The notes beneath the pieces are model-generated. The model was not told the DNA's origin and did not search any database. It saw only the letters and a program-made list of their open reading frames with translations. From Mesostigma viride (taxonomy: Eukaryota > Streptophyta > Mesostigmatophyceae > Mesostigmatales > Mesostigmataceae), in assembly GCA_009746045.1 (NCBI GenBank), contig RPFO01000041.1, forward strand, positions 9,703,468-9,767,467: 64,000 nucleotides of DNA, given 5' to 3'. Below are positions 29,203 to 39,834 of this stretch, piece by piece (positions within the stretch are counted from its first letter, which is position 1; every line of letters begins with the position of its first letter). Position numbers and translations under genes: made by a program.

Positions 29203-30901
29203 CCCCTAAATGGGCGGAAATGCTGCCGATAAATCGGCAGTAACTCACCTATTTTGTAAACCAGCCCCTGTACAACCTAGCAATATCCAATGGCTGTCCT
29301 TGGGGGGCAAGCATGTCCATGAGTTGCCCTAAGCCGTGATATATCACAACCTCACATATATTCATCGTAGGCCATGTATAACTGCCGTCAAAGTCAGGGG
29401 GGTCAAGACGAGCGTTTTCATTTTTGGTAGAATGTGCATTTTGAATTATGTTGTAAGAGCTAGGCACCTACCACTTCAGGGATGATAAACAATTAGTTGC
29501 TGAACAGTTTGAGCCATTGGGGTCATCATTTGGGTGGGTATACCAGCAGTTACACCCAGTACAGCCCATAGGGGTACCGTTGGTAAAAAGCAACCAAGGG
29601 GGTAGGAGTGGGCATACTACCTACTAATACCTACTAATATGGCCCCCAACCATGCCAAACAATACATTTCCCTTCCACAATGACGGGGAAACATAACTGC
29701 ATCCTCACACTGCCCTTACATGGCACCTATGTGCAGGTGCCACCTTGTCCATGCACGTAGGTAACGTGGTACGGATACCCTACGCAAGGCATGCATTCTA
29801 GGAGGCAGCCACCAACACACTAGTGATTTTAAGCCTATTTCAGCCTGCCCTAGCAAGGATAAACTAGGCCTAAGCTGCTATAGCTTGCCAGGTGATGGCC
29901 AGCACACCTGGTGGCACATGCTGACAATGGGAAGCTTCTACTCACCGGTTACATGCTTGATGATGCCACAGAGACCAGCCAACTGCCTCACACTCATGCA
30001 ATATGTGTGTGGGAAATGTATAACAAACATATATGGAGGTATTCAAACCCATACAGCCTCTAAAACTTATCACCATCACCCTGTGGCAGGTCAACTGACT
30101 GAGGGAAGCATCTAAGAAGGGTGTTTTAGAAAGGGGCCAGGCCAGGGTCAAGAAAGAGCATGAATAATGAAAAAAGAATGTGCTACACAAGCTAGAACGT
30201 ATATATAAACGTCAAACATCGATAGGAAAACGATGCTTAAGCTTTACCAGGCATGGATGGCGTTACCTTGGCCCAGGCGGTGGCCGCAAAATGGCGCATT
30301 TCGGCACACCAAAGTTGTGCAGCATGGTCGCTGGATTCGGCGATTTCTGGCCACCCTTGCACGTTTACGACTACAAATCATCATAAAAAGTAAAAAGAAA
30401 CCAATATGTCCTTTAAAATACGCAGGAAAGGTATTGCTGTCAACGTTTCTATCGTCCGGCCTGATCGCAGTTTTTTCCAGCAAGAACGCTGCCGACACCT
30501 ATCAAATGGCATTCCCGCGAACCAAAAATTGGCCTGTATGATCTTTAGGACGTATAAAATCAATATCCTAAGTTTGGCCAGAAAATTCGAACGCAAACGT
30601 AAATGCCATGCGTGGGCGCAAGCCGCCATGGCCAGGTCGTCGTTTTCCGGAATGCACGTTGTACGTGAAAAAGTACCCTGACCCCCTGTACTTTGACGGT
30701 CTGGAACACCTGTTAAACTTGGTCAAAATATAGCAAACCCTAGTATCATGTTCTGGAGAAACTTATAAACTTTCATTCTTCTCAGCTAAACGTTTCCTAA
30801 TTCCCAATGGTATTCTCGCAAACTGGTCCCCCGAGTAGGTGCCGACAAATCGGCTGTAAGTCACTTTTTGGCGGAAAATCGGCAGCAAGACCATTTAGGG
30901 G
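29203..30901. mobile_element. TTAA-targeting element (piggyBac-like ends) nested in pogo copy I
   Basis: A 1699-bp insertion beginning CCCCTAAATGG and ending CCATTTAGGGG (perfect 11-bp terminal inverted repeats), flanked by TTAA (29199-29202 and 30902-30905). Subterminal GCCGATaAATCGGC-type hairpins occur near both ends. Copy II has the uninterrupted site GTCATTAATAATCGC at about 47040. TTAA duplication with CCC-starting ends is characteristic of piggyBac; Kolobok also uses TTAA. No transposase was recognised, so it is non-autonomous. Confidence 0.85.
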
Positions 30902-31315
30902 TTAATAATCGCACCCGCCTGCCGTATTTCTGGCACACCTTGAATAGGCTAGGTAGGGCTTGCCGTGACCTTTCCGGCACAGTTTATATAGCACTGAAAC
31001 GAGTGCAGTATAGCTGAAACTAGCGCATTATTGGTGTTACACATCCATGCCACACAACTCGGTGGGACATGTCCCACCAACCTGTGTTTTGTATGTGTAT
31101 GAACATGTGTCCCACCTACATGTAATTGAAAATTTGCCTGTCCCACCGACCTGAATTGTGAACATGTAACTGTCCCACCACACTGAATTTTGAAAGCTAC
31201 CCTGTCCCACTTACATGAATACCTGAAACATGGCTGATCCACGTACCTGAACCTGGTGTCTCTCCTAGGTGAAAAGTGTCCCACTTGCGTCCCACCTACG
31301 TGAGCTGCCCCTGTA

Positions 31316-32746
31316 CAAAGAGCAGCAAAGGGGCGAAGAACAAGCGGCAAAAACCAAGTCATGCTGCACGTGCACTCGACATGGGCAACGTGACGGGGCC
31401 GACCCGGCAAGCCTCCTGGCCCTCAAAACCCCCGGCGAATTGGCTGCGGCCACTAGAGGCAAGAGTGACATTGCTAGAAAAAACTATGGCGGCGGCGGAA
31501 GGCAAGGTCACCAAACTTGAGAATGAGGTGGGGATCGACGCCTCAGCAAGGCCGGCCCGTTGGAAGACAACGGCGCGGTGGGGCCCCGCCTTTGACACTT
31601 TTAGCAAGGGTGACCAAAGTGGAGACACAATTCGCAGCGCTGGAACCCGCAGCTGGAGAGCCGCCTACCAAGGCACGGGGGCATGCCAAGGATTCTGCAG
31701 ATCCGGCCATCACAAAGCTCCAAGCTGACTTGGCAGCGATAAGGGCAAGGGTGGATGCACTGGAGCGCGCCCCTACCGTCCCAAAGACAAGTTCGATCAG
31801 CAGTGCCAGCTATCGACACCAAGGAGCCGTGGGAGCGGGAGAGCTCCTTTCCAGCAAAGCAACTCAGTTTCCCGGAACAAGCTGACACGCGAGATTACAA
31901 CACCCCGCGTCAGCCGCCGCCCCCGCGAGGGAAGTACGCCGACACTGAGTGGGGGACAATGGAGCGGGGGGGAGGGGCGCGGCGGGGGCAGTGGGCAGCG
32001 CAACGCGCCCCCGCAAGGGAACTACGCCGGCAGTGGGGGACCATGGGGCGGGGGGAGGGGCGCAGCGGGGGCAGTGGGCAGCGCGACGCGCCCCCGCAAG
32101 GGAACTACGCCGGCAGTTGGGGACCATGGATCGAGCGGGGGGGAGGGGCGCGGCGGGGGCAGCGGGCAGCGCGATGCGCCCACGCAAGGGAACTACGCCG
32201 GCAGTGGGGGACCATGGAGCGGGGGGGAGGGGCGCAGCGGGGGCAGTGGGCAGCGCGACGCGCCCCCGCAAGGGAACTACGCCGGCAGTGGGGGACAATG
32301 GAGCCGCGGAACAATGGACCCGCCGGGGGGGAGGGGCGCGGCGGGGGCAATGGGCAGCGCGATGCGCCCCCGCAAGGGAACTACGCCGGCAGTTGGGGAC
32401 CATGGAGCGGGGGGGAGGGACGTGGCGGGGGCAGTGGGCAGCGCGACGCACCCCCGCAAGGGAACTACGCCGGCAGTGGGGGACAGTGGGGCGGGGGGGA
32501 GGGGCGCAGCGGGGGCAGCGGGCAGCGCGACGCGCCCCCGCAAGGGAACTACGCCGGCAGTGGGGGACCATGGAGCGGGGGGGAGGGGCGCGGCGGGGGC
32601 AGCGGGCAGCGCGACGCGCCCCCGCAAGGGAACTACGCCGGCAGTGCGGGAGAATGGAGCGGGGGAGAGGGGCGCAGCGGGGGCAGTGGGCAGCGCGACG
32701 CGCCCCTGCAAGGGAACTACGCCGGCAGTGGGGGACAATGGAGTTA
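31316..32746 (+). pseudogene. Unrecognised gene, coiled-coil and 28-residue repeat part after the pogo insertion
   Basis: Continues the frame of 23659-23938 from the right TA: a basic stretch (KSSKGAKNKRQKP), coiled-coil heptads (LEARVTLLEKTMAAAEGKVT), then after a shift near 31590 a second coiled coil (ITKLQADLAAIRARVDALER), then another shift into the 28-residue repeats [20 protein letters not shown] plus GQRDAPPQ, about ten units of mostly 84 bp. The stop TAA (32745-32747) uses the first base of the LTR that follows, so the natural C-terminus is lost. Not recognised; low-complexity Gly/Tyr/Trp repeats are typical of disordered RNA-associated proteins. Confidence 0.42.
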
Positions 32747-33402
32747 AGTGCGCCCAGCGAGCGTGAGCTCCTGGTCTTTCACACAACGGGATGAGCCAAA
32801 GTTGCAGGGCAGCAACCTTTTAACCCGTGCACCAAGTCACGACCACGGTGCATGGTCACTTCCACGTACAATGAGGGCGCCCACGGTTCGTGCTTACCAA
32901 GATAGCTGGTAATCCCCATGACCAAGCTATATCCCTCTTCGTTGTTCCTCGTTCGGCCATCGGTGTGACGAGGCACGTTGCAGGCTTGCTAGCAAATCCC
33001 CAACGTCCACTGGCATCAGTGCAGAGCCAGGACGAGCTGGATTTGCCTAGACACCTGCAACCTAGAAAGCACAGGACCTGTCACAAGCCTGCAAGGCCTA
33101 GTATCCTTGCAGTCCTGTGCCAGCTCCAGTACCCCACCAGTCACAGGCTGCTGCTCCTCCTGGTCTACGTGGACCACAGTCACGTGATGGACAGGCTACA
33201 TTAAGCCTGTGCAGGCACGACCTGCCATGTGTCCTGTCCACTATACCAGAGGATTGCACCCTTGTCGGCCGTGGACGGCTAGGACTTCGGGACCTCATAT
33301 CTTACTTGTCCCTTGTCTGTTTCAGGCGGTCAGCACGGCGTTGGAAAGGTCTTTCCAAATTACTGCATCCACTTAGCATATTGGCTGCCCAAAATGAGCA
33401 CT
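32747..33402 (-). repeat. LTR of the HGDD-type retroelement family (copy A)
   Basis: 656 bp whose reverse complement matches 57528-58174 over most of its length. Ends are AGTGC...GCACT in minus orientation. It follows, in minus direction, the RT/RNase H remnant at 34358-36830 and a purine-rich AAAAGCAGAAAGGGTTGGAG tract, so it is that element's 3' LTR. Confidence 0.78.
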
Positions 33403-34357
33403 AACTCCAACCCTTTCTGCTTTTAGAGCTGGACCAGCCTGGAAACAGCCTAACCTAGCTTGTGCCCACTCAGCCACAGACCACTTGGTTCCTTGAGGTT
33501 GATCAGACCTGTCAGGCCCCAGGTTCCTGCCTTCCTTTTGGGAAACAACATATGTGCCCTTGGAACAGACTAGGTGTACTGGCCAGTGAATCAGAGGTCA
33601 CCCCAGGTTATCCCCTGACCCCTTGGTCAGCTCCCAACCTTTCCTTGGGAACTTGGTGCTGGTTTAAAGTCAAGGCACATTACCTAGTCCAATGGCTGGG
33701 ATTAAAGGATGCCAAGAACGTACTATTGTGAGTTCCTGATCTTTCACAGTTATCACAGGCGCCCGTTCTTATGGCGCCCGCCTTGGCCAGCCTTTCCCTG
33801 TTATGCTCAAAGAACTCAGGTAGCACCCATGCAAATGCTGCCTTCTTGGGGAGCCCATGTCTTCACTGGGTGTTAAGCCCAGGAGTCATTCATGCCAGGC
33901 TGTGGCTCTGCTGGGGAATTGAACCCCACCCCAACCTCCAGGTTTAAAGGTTACCTGGAACTTTTGAACAAGACAACCATTACAACCATGGAAACAACAT
34001 GATTATGTTTTATTCAAATTTCAAGCAATATATAACCCAGAATGTGGCTCCGTGGCAAGTTACCATGTGCCACATGGTCACACAACCAGGTTCTTTATTA
34101 GCAACAGGTTGAAATAAGCACTAGAGAGACATATATACATGCAGCAAGCTGTAAGAACCAGCATTCGGGCTGCCCTTGCATGGCCTAACTGTTTGTTTGA
34201 GGCCAAAGGCGTCGACTAAAGTCCTGGCGACTCTTCTGAAACCCCATGGGGAGAGCCAGGCAGGATTCTCAGTTGGCAGGAGTGCATTCCCATCCAACTC
34301 CTGTCCAGGAGGGTGTACTTAACCCTGAAGGACCGGTTGTCAACCACTAGGAACCAT
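33403..34357 (-). other. 3' untranslated region of the decayed HGDD-type element
   Basis: About 950 bp between the RNase H stop and the LTR. Short frames only; no separate gene supported. Confidence 0.5.
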
Positions 34358-34857
34358 TCACCACGTGGTCCTTTGGCCAAACAACCCACTGGGGACACCC
34401 AAACTGAAGCAAGGCTTGGTCTCTATGGCCTCCCATGCAAGGGGTCCATGAGCCCACGGAGCAGAGGGTACTGCCGCTCCGCCTTCTCCTCCTGGCAGCT
34501 TGGTGAGGGCATCTGCGGGGTTGTCCACACCAGGCACATGTTCAATGTGAGCTAGGTAGGACATCTCCTTGAGCAGCAGATAATCAAGATCCCTGCTCCT
34601 GGCTAGCTGCCTGTGCACAAATTGCACCATGCCCACGCTATCAGTCCTCACCAGTGTGTGCAGCTGCGATCTACAGGAAGCCACTTGACATAGCTGGTAG
34701 AAGAGCTCCCTCAAGTAAAGAGCAGTATATGCAGCCCTTCACAAATTGCCCTGCACTCAGCAATATCACTGCTGGGTGTAGCCCTGTTCTGCAACCGACT
34801 GTACCAGGTGACTAGAGAGGTTTGATCTTGCTCCAGGGTAACAAGTGCTGCTGCTTG
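34358..34857 (-). pseudogene. RNase H end of an HGDD-type LTR retroelement
   Basis: On minus, AALVTLEQDQTSLVTWYSRL then SDIAECRAICEGLHILL, followed in another frame by LRELFYQLCQVASCRSQLHT, LVRTDSVGMVQFVHRQL and HIEHVPGVDNPADALTKLP. These match the RNase H order of the intact element at 52608-55469 (WYSR, AECRAF, TDSKSIIEF, NIADALTKP). Two frames are needed, and the upstream part is separated by an insertion (34858 to about 36095). Confidence 0.75.
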
Positions 34858-35062
34858 TAGCGTGCCGACTAGGGTCGAACCTAGTGAGCACGAGAAAGTT
34901 TGGCAAAAGAATATGGTATAAAAAGATACGTGCAAAAAGAGATAGATACCTAAGGTGGTTTGAAGTCCATACCTTCCGGCACACCTCTGCATGTGTATAC
35001 GAGGGTGCCGACAGTTGAGATCTAGAGTAATATTGGTGACATTGGGATATATATATCGTGTG

Positions 35063-35194
35063 TTAGCGCTAGGCGTTTCCATTGGTCTTATCGTAGTATA
35101 GAGCTTTGACATGGCTCTGTATATAGGTTTATAGCTGGGCGTTTGCTTTGGTTTGAGTGATTTCACTCTGTTGTAAGTAATTATATTTTTAATC
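35063..35194 (+). mobile_element. Tiny LINE 3' tail with an 11-bp target duplication
   Basis: 132 bp matching the end of 15263-15552 (TAGGCGTTTCCATTGGTCTT to the TAATTATATTTTTAAT tail), flanked by TATATCGTGTG at 35052-35062 and 35195-35205. An extreme 5' truncation. Confidence 0.78.
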
Positions 35195-35205
35195 TATATC
35201 GTGTG

Positions 35206-35578
35206 GTGCCCTTTGTCCTGGAGGAGTTTGGGGCCATGGGGCCCCTGACCTCCGCCTTCTTCAAGGAGTGTTGCCGGCTCCGGGAGGACCGGCTGGACCT
35301 GGAGGGCCAGCGGGCCCCATGGTCGGCGCGGACTTGGACGTCATATTGGCGTCAGCGCTTGTCGGTGGCGCTGACTCGGGCCATGGCTGACATCATGCTC
35401 CGCCGTACGCGGGCTGATTTTGCGGTGCAGCATGCAGGGCTATTAGGTTCCTCCCGTTAGGCGTTTCCATTGGTCTTATCGTAGTATAGAGCTTTGACAT
35501 GGCTCTGTATATAGGTTTATAGCTGGGCGTTTGTTTTGGTTTGATTGATTTCACTCTGCTGTAAGTAATTATATTTTT
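35206..35578 (+). mobile_element. LINE 3' end with partial ORF2 C-terminus
   Basis: Begins directly after the target duplication of the preceding fragment. Encodes PFVLEEFGAMGPLTSAFFKE, then RLDLEGQRAPWSARTWTSYW and RQRLSVALTRAMADIMLRR, and ends in the same tail as the copy at 15263-15552, with which it shares nearly identical sequence. PFVLEEFGAxGP is typical of the C-terminal end of some LINE ORF2 proteins. Confidence 0.75.
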
Positions 35579-36095
35579 AATATATATATCAATGGATGTG
35601 TGTCCGATGGCATAACGTAACGATGGTTACCACGGACATGGTTAGAGGTCGATCAGCCCTATGTTCGACCCGTAGTTCGGCCCACTACAGTAACGTAAAT
35701 TAAGCGTGGAATATTCGCATGGAATGTTCCGGGCCACAAGGGTTGGAACAGCAGTGCCGACCTAGTGGCACTGCTTGGCATAAAGGCGTGCGAAGACGAT
35801 GGACAAGACAGTCGTTCGTCAATCCGCCGACTCACCCACCTCAGTCAATCAATCTGAGCTACGAATCTCTTCCTTTTAATACAATCATGTCTGACGCATA
35901 ATCTTGTTCAACTGCAATTGCAAGAACACAAGAAGGTAATCATTATAATGCCTCTGGGCCTACGCTGTGATGACAGCAAGTAGCCCATAGAATAGTGATT
36001 CCCTTCCCCTCTCAGGCAGGCAACAAACCGGGACGATGGTCCCGTAGATGGAAACGATCTTTCCCAACGTGCCTGGCCGATGGGTTTGGCACGTT

Positions 36096-36830
36096 ACACT
36101 GCTCTGCCCCTGACCTCTGTGACCTTCCTATTATCCATAGAACTGTCCACATAGAGAACCATGTCAAGGGGCTTGTACAAATCCACAGGACCCAGTATGA
36201 GAGGGGGAGACATCATGACAGCCTGCACCACACTCTCAGCACCCACCTCAACAAGCTGGGAATCAGTAAGTCGACTCAAGACCAGCAAGTCAGAGGCACA
36301 AATACTTGCAAGCCATGGCAGCCAGCATGCCCCGGATGGTGGCACACCTGGCCTGCGTGATGGGCTCCTGCAAAGCATCTACAATCTGCTGGGGATAATC
36401 CTTACCACCCTCCATCTTGATATACCATGTGCCCTGCTTCGATCTGGAACAGCGTAGCCTGCATGCCACAAAATACCATGGGCTCATTCTCCACCATGTG
36501 CTGAATCTTACCCAGCTCAAAACGCTTCTGGATCTTGGCCAAAACAGCCTCTACCCAGGCAGGTGGACCTATGAGATGCAGGTCATCACCATGCAGGGAG
36601 GCAAAGACAGGGAGGCCCTCATAGGTCCCCTGGAACAAGCAGGGGTCCACTGGAGACACAGAAAAGCCACAGGTACTCTTATTAAGAAATTTCTCTAGGC
36701 TCTTCCTCCAGATTATAGGACTGGACCTGAGACCTTCCAACCCTTTCAGAATTCTCAGGTACCTGGCCTTTATCTCTGCTCTCCATACAGCAGGCACAGT
36801 CACAAAGAAAGGAGGGATATCACGCCAAGT
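36096..36830 (-). pseudogene. HGDD-type reverse transcriptase fragment
   Basis: On minus, YLRILKGLEGLRSSPIIWRK, CLFQGTYEGLPVFASLHGDD, LHLIGPPAWVEAVLAKIQKR and VFCGMQATLF, then in other frames QIVDALQEPITQARCATIRG and YVDSSMDNRKVTEVRG. Residue by residue this follows the RT of the intact element (GVEGLQSSPIIFRK, QWHGDDWRLIGPRAWV, PFCGLTYTL, YSDANLESRTITQLR). The fingers region is missing, and RNase H resumes at 34857 after an insertion. Confidence 0.78.
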
Positions 36831-37444
36831 CTGCCTAGCCTGATCTTGATCACCCTTAATTAAGGGGAGGGGACATGCCTAAAGGGCACTTTTCTGGAAA
36901 CCATACCTGTTCATGTGCTACAAATCCAAAGATGATTGGGGACCATAAATATGATTAAAAAAAAAAAATCCAGCCACTTGGGGGGGGTACTAGCCCCCAC
37001 CATACACCGGTAACGCGCTAAAAATAGAAAAAGATGCTATTTTAGTGACATTTTTCCTAGGGCAGTGGGCAAACATATTGGGACCAAATCACATTTGGTT
37101 CCCGCCGCACATTTGAAAGTGCTGTCCTCCGGCTTTTTGCCTTTGCACTGTGTGCAGTTCTTGGACGTTTGGAATCATGGCATGGCTAACGTGATGACTG
37201 ACTAGCTAGACCTTTTCAGTGGTTTTCCATTTGCGGGTATTTCCTCGTAAATGGCGGGAGAGCGATCGCAGCAATGGTGCTCACCACTAGACACTCCCGG
37301 CCAGTTAGGCTCGAAACACACGCCCTGATCAAGCATGCTGTTTCCGGCCCCACCGTCTAGGTCATCTAGTCGCTCTACACGTAAGCCAGCCATAATTTCA
37401 ATGCACAAGGATACACATTTCCATCACCATTCATCTTCATCCTC
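36831..37444. other. No feature recognised
   Basis: AT-rich sequence with an A9 run and short frames only. Nothing supported on either strand. Confidence 0.45.
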
Positions 37445-37543
37445 CTGAACGACTCGAACACGCGGACAAGATAACGGCAGGCTCGAGCTACCATGGTCCG
37501 GATTCTCCCGATTTCTGGCCTGCGCTGGTTGTCTCCTTGATAT
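37445..37543 (+). repeat. Dispersed 95-bp repeat carrying the RILPISGLRWLSP tail, second copy
   Basis: Nearly identical to 5187-5285, from GAACGACTCGAA to TTGTCTCCTTGAT. See that entry. Confidence 0.75.
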
Positions 37544-39576
37544 TGGGACCAAATCACATATTCCCATATAGTTCCCTGACTTTTGAGAAAGTCTGCCTAA
37601 TTTTGAGCACAGAATAATCATGTCTAGACACATTGATGGATTTTCCCGCAAAAAGGGTACTTTTTTCAAAAAAAAAAAAATCAAATCATAAACACATGGA
37701 ATAGTGCCAAATCATATATTCCCAAATACTAGAGGTTGGGGGACATGCAGCCCCAAATTTTCAGGTCATTCTGACAAGCGCAGCCCTATTTGATGGATAT
37801 TCCTAGATCACCACCTGTGATGACGCTGACGGAGGTTTTAGCTAGTATTTAACCACACTAACACCCCTTTATACATCTAAGCCACGTGATAACTGGCCAA
37901 ACCACATAATACCATCCTCTATTGTGGTTCCTCCTATGTTCAAGGTTTGACGACGTTCTGACAAGAACTGCCCAAGTTACAACCATTCCAAGACGGCCAC
38001 CCATGTAGACACTACAAGGAAATTAAAGAACCATTCAGCCACACTAGCACCTCCTTCTTCATCAAAGACACCCGCAAACTGACCAAAGCACACATAATTA
38101 ACTCTTGCACGCTGACGGCAACGCATGCTCAACGTGGGGGGTCATTGTGACAACAAGAACTACTCAAGTCGATGGGTTTCCTATATGACCACCTGACAAG
38201 GCACTAAGGACCACTCAGTAAGTTAGTAACCCCACAGTGCCACTTCATATGCCATCCAACATGCACCAAAACCATGCTGAGTATGTTTACAATGTACAAA
38301 GGGGTGGCCACGCACCTCATATGTCTTCATCATCCCTCCAGCTTGGCCAGCCTTGTAAATATGTTCATAGCCTTGACGATGGTAGCCCTAATATGCCTAA
38401 GCAGCATTTCCTATGTCTCTCCCAGGTTAGAGTGTAAGGTTGATGCCAACCAAGCTAATCAACTCAACAACACCTCCTAAACTGTCCTTCCCGGCATGGA
38501 TGACAAACTGGGACTATGGAGGGCAAGGAACCAAGTAGGAACATGGTATATATAGCTTGCATGCAGTCATGCATGTCAACCATGGTTGGCTCAGCACATT
38601 GTAGTCTTGTCACATCATCATAACAAAGGAAAGCTCAAACAACCATTGGTGCCAGCTATCTACATGCAGTCACACAAATGCAATATCTCCAACATCATCA
38701 TCACTAAAACACTTCCATCCCTGCACGATAAAATGCAAAGAAACCATTGGCGGCCCTTCAGCGCATGAACGCTGTGATGCCGCTGCGGCCTGCGAAGAGA
38801 GGGTGCGTCACTCTCAAACAACAAGAAGCGACCATACGCACAACATCCTTGCAAGAACACGTTTTATGAAATGCCTTATACCTTCCCGAAGAGCTATAGG
38901 CTGCGACTGAAGCGGCCCTGATCACGACATCAACGAAAACAATCTAAAGCTGCCAGGTATTGGACAAGACAACGGCAAGCGACGGCGAGCTAGCTGGCGG
39001 AAACTGCCCAAAAAGAACGCAAAAAAAATCGAACGATGAGCTCATAGAAGAAAGCACTGATATAGCAGATAACATTCGCGACAAATCTGTACCTCGCCCT
39101 CGTAAATCCCTCCCCCAGGCGCGCAACAACAGCCGTTATTCCATGGACAGGTCAGACACGCACTGCGCAGGTCTGAACAATTACTTACCGATAATGGCCA
39201 AAAATCTGGCAAAAAGCACCAGCTCGGTTTAGAATTCGATGCAACCGATATTAACGCCTGCTTTACGGTCAGAACAACCCCCAAAACCGCGTTTTTACAG
39301 CCGCTATCATGAATTCTATTTCATTCCGCGCGACCAAAAAATTCAGATTACCCCCCATGCCGATGGCATAAAAAAACAACAGCGATATTGTAAACCAGCT
39401 GATTTCCCCCACAAACTAACATCATAAACTCATCGTCTTTTAGATTCGAGTAAAACTTTTGCATTTCGCCTGCCCTAGCTAGTGTGGTAGTTTCGCCTGA
39501 ACGCAGTCGCCATGGCCACTTCCGCAAGGGGTGCGCGCACCGTGCACGTGAAATTTATGACCTTCGGTACCGGCGC
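37544..39576. other. No gene recognised
   Basis: About 2 kb of AT-rich sequence. A 90-codon frame at 38960-39232 (MDKTTASDGELAGGNCPKR) has protein-like composition but no recognisable domain and no second copy, so I do not call it a gene. Confidence 0.45.
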
Positions 39577-39600
39577 GAATTTTTTGGCGCCAAAAAATTC
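39577..39600. repeat. Perfect 24-bp palindrome
   Basis: GAATTTTTTGGC is followed immediately by its exact reverse complement. A partly similar CGCGCCAAAATTC block is at about 49172-49190. Confidence 0.88.
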
Positions 39601-39653
39601 GGGCACGTCCCGTCCCCTTAAAAAGCTCTCTTGAAATCAATCAGCACAGAGCT

Positions 39654-39834
39654 ATAATTAATTTATTAATTAGACTCGTGCTCCCGTTGGGGAGTCACGG
39701 AGCATTAACCCCGATGGATGGATGGGTGGGTGCAAACAGTCCTACCGGTCTAAGCTATCTATATCAGCTACCTACGACATCTATCTAACAGCATTACTAA
39801 CTACAACATCTATCTATACAGAGCTATAGGGCAC
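39654..39834 (-). repeat. Dispersed repeat R1, copy 3 (inverted, truncated)
   Basis: Reverse complement of the 3' two thirds of R1 (4450-4693), including CTCGTGCTCCCGTTGGGGAG and the TTAATTAATT-type tail, here at its left end. Confidence 0.78.

Larger units (their letters stand above)
23939..31313 (+). mobile_element. Pogo-like (Tc1/mariner superfamily) DNA transposon, copy I
   Basis: A 7375-bp element flanked by TA (23937-23938 and 31314-31315). Termini are inverted: CAGGGCAGCTCACGTAGGTG at the left and the complement of CAGGGGCAGCTCACGTAGGT at the right. Several GTGGGACA/TGTCCCAC motifs lie in the first and last 300 bp, like subterminal transposase-binding sites. It encodes a frameshifted transposase on plus with CENP-B/pogo-type helix-turn-helix parts and one DDE acid, plus a minus-strand ORF. 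It contains a nested TTAA element (29203-30901). Copy II is at 42089-47458. TA duplication with a CENP-B-type transposase identifies the pogo group. Confidence 0.87.
34858..36095. mobile_element. Composite insertion inside the HGDD-type element
   Basis: About 1.2 kb that splits the RNase H region of the minus-strand element. It contains two LINE 3' ends and a stretch (35601-35930) with TGTCC...ACACA ends that might be a solo LTR. The order of insertions and exact borders were not resolved. Confidence 0.45.

Noticed and set aside
23939-31313. hAT assignment suggested by the CAGGGGC terminus
   Set aside because: hAT elements make 8-bp duplications. The 8 bp flanking both copies do not match, whereas TA flanks every end and the coding region has pogo/CENP-B-type motifs.
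31864-32786. Minus-strand and alternative plus-strand frames over the 84-bp repeats
   Set aside because: The repeat unit is a multiple of three, so frames are open by construction. Only the frame continuous with the coiled-coil region was kept.
35601-35930. Possible solo LTR with TGTCC...ACACA ends
   Set aside because: Terminal dinucleotides alone are weak; no target duplication or second copy in the window supports it.
38960-39232. 90-codon frame MDKTTASDGELAGGNCPKR
   Set aside because: No domain, no second copy, no clear promoter or splice context; frames of this length are expected by chance.
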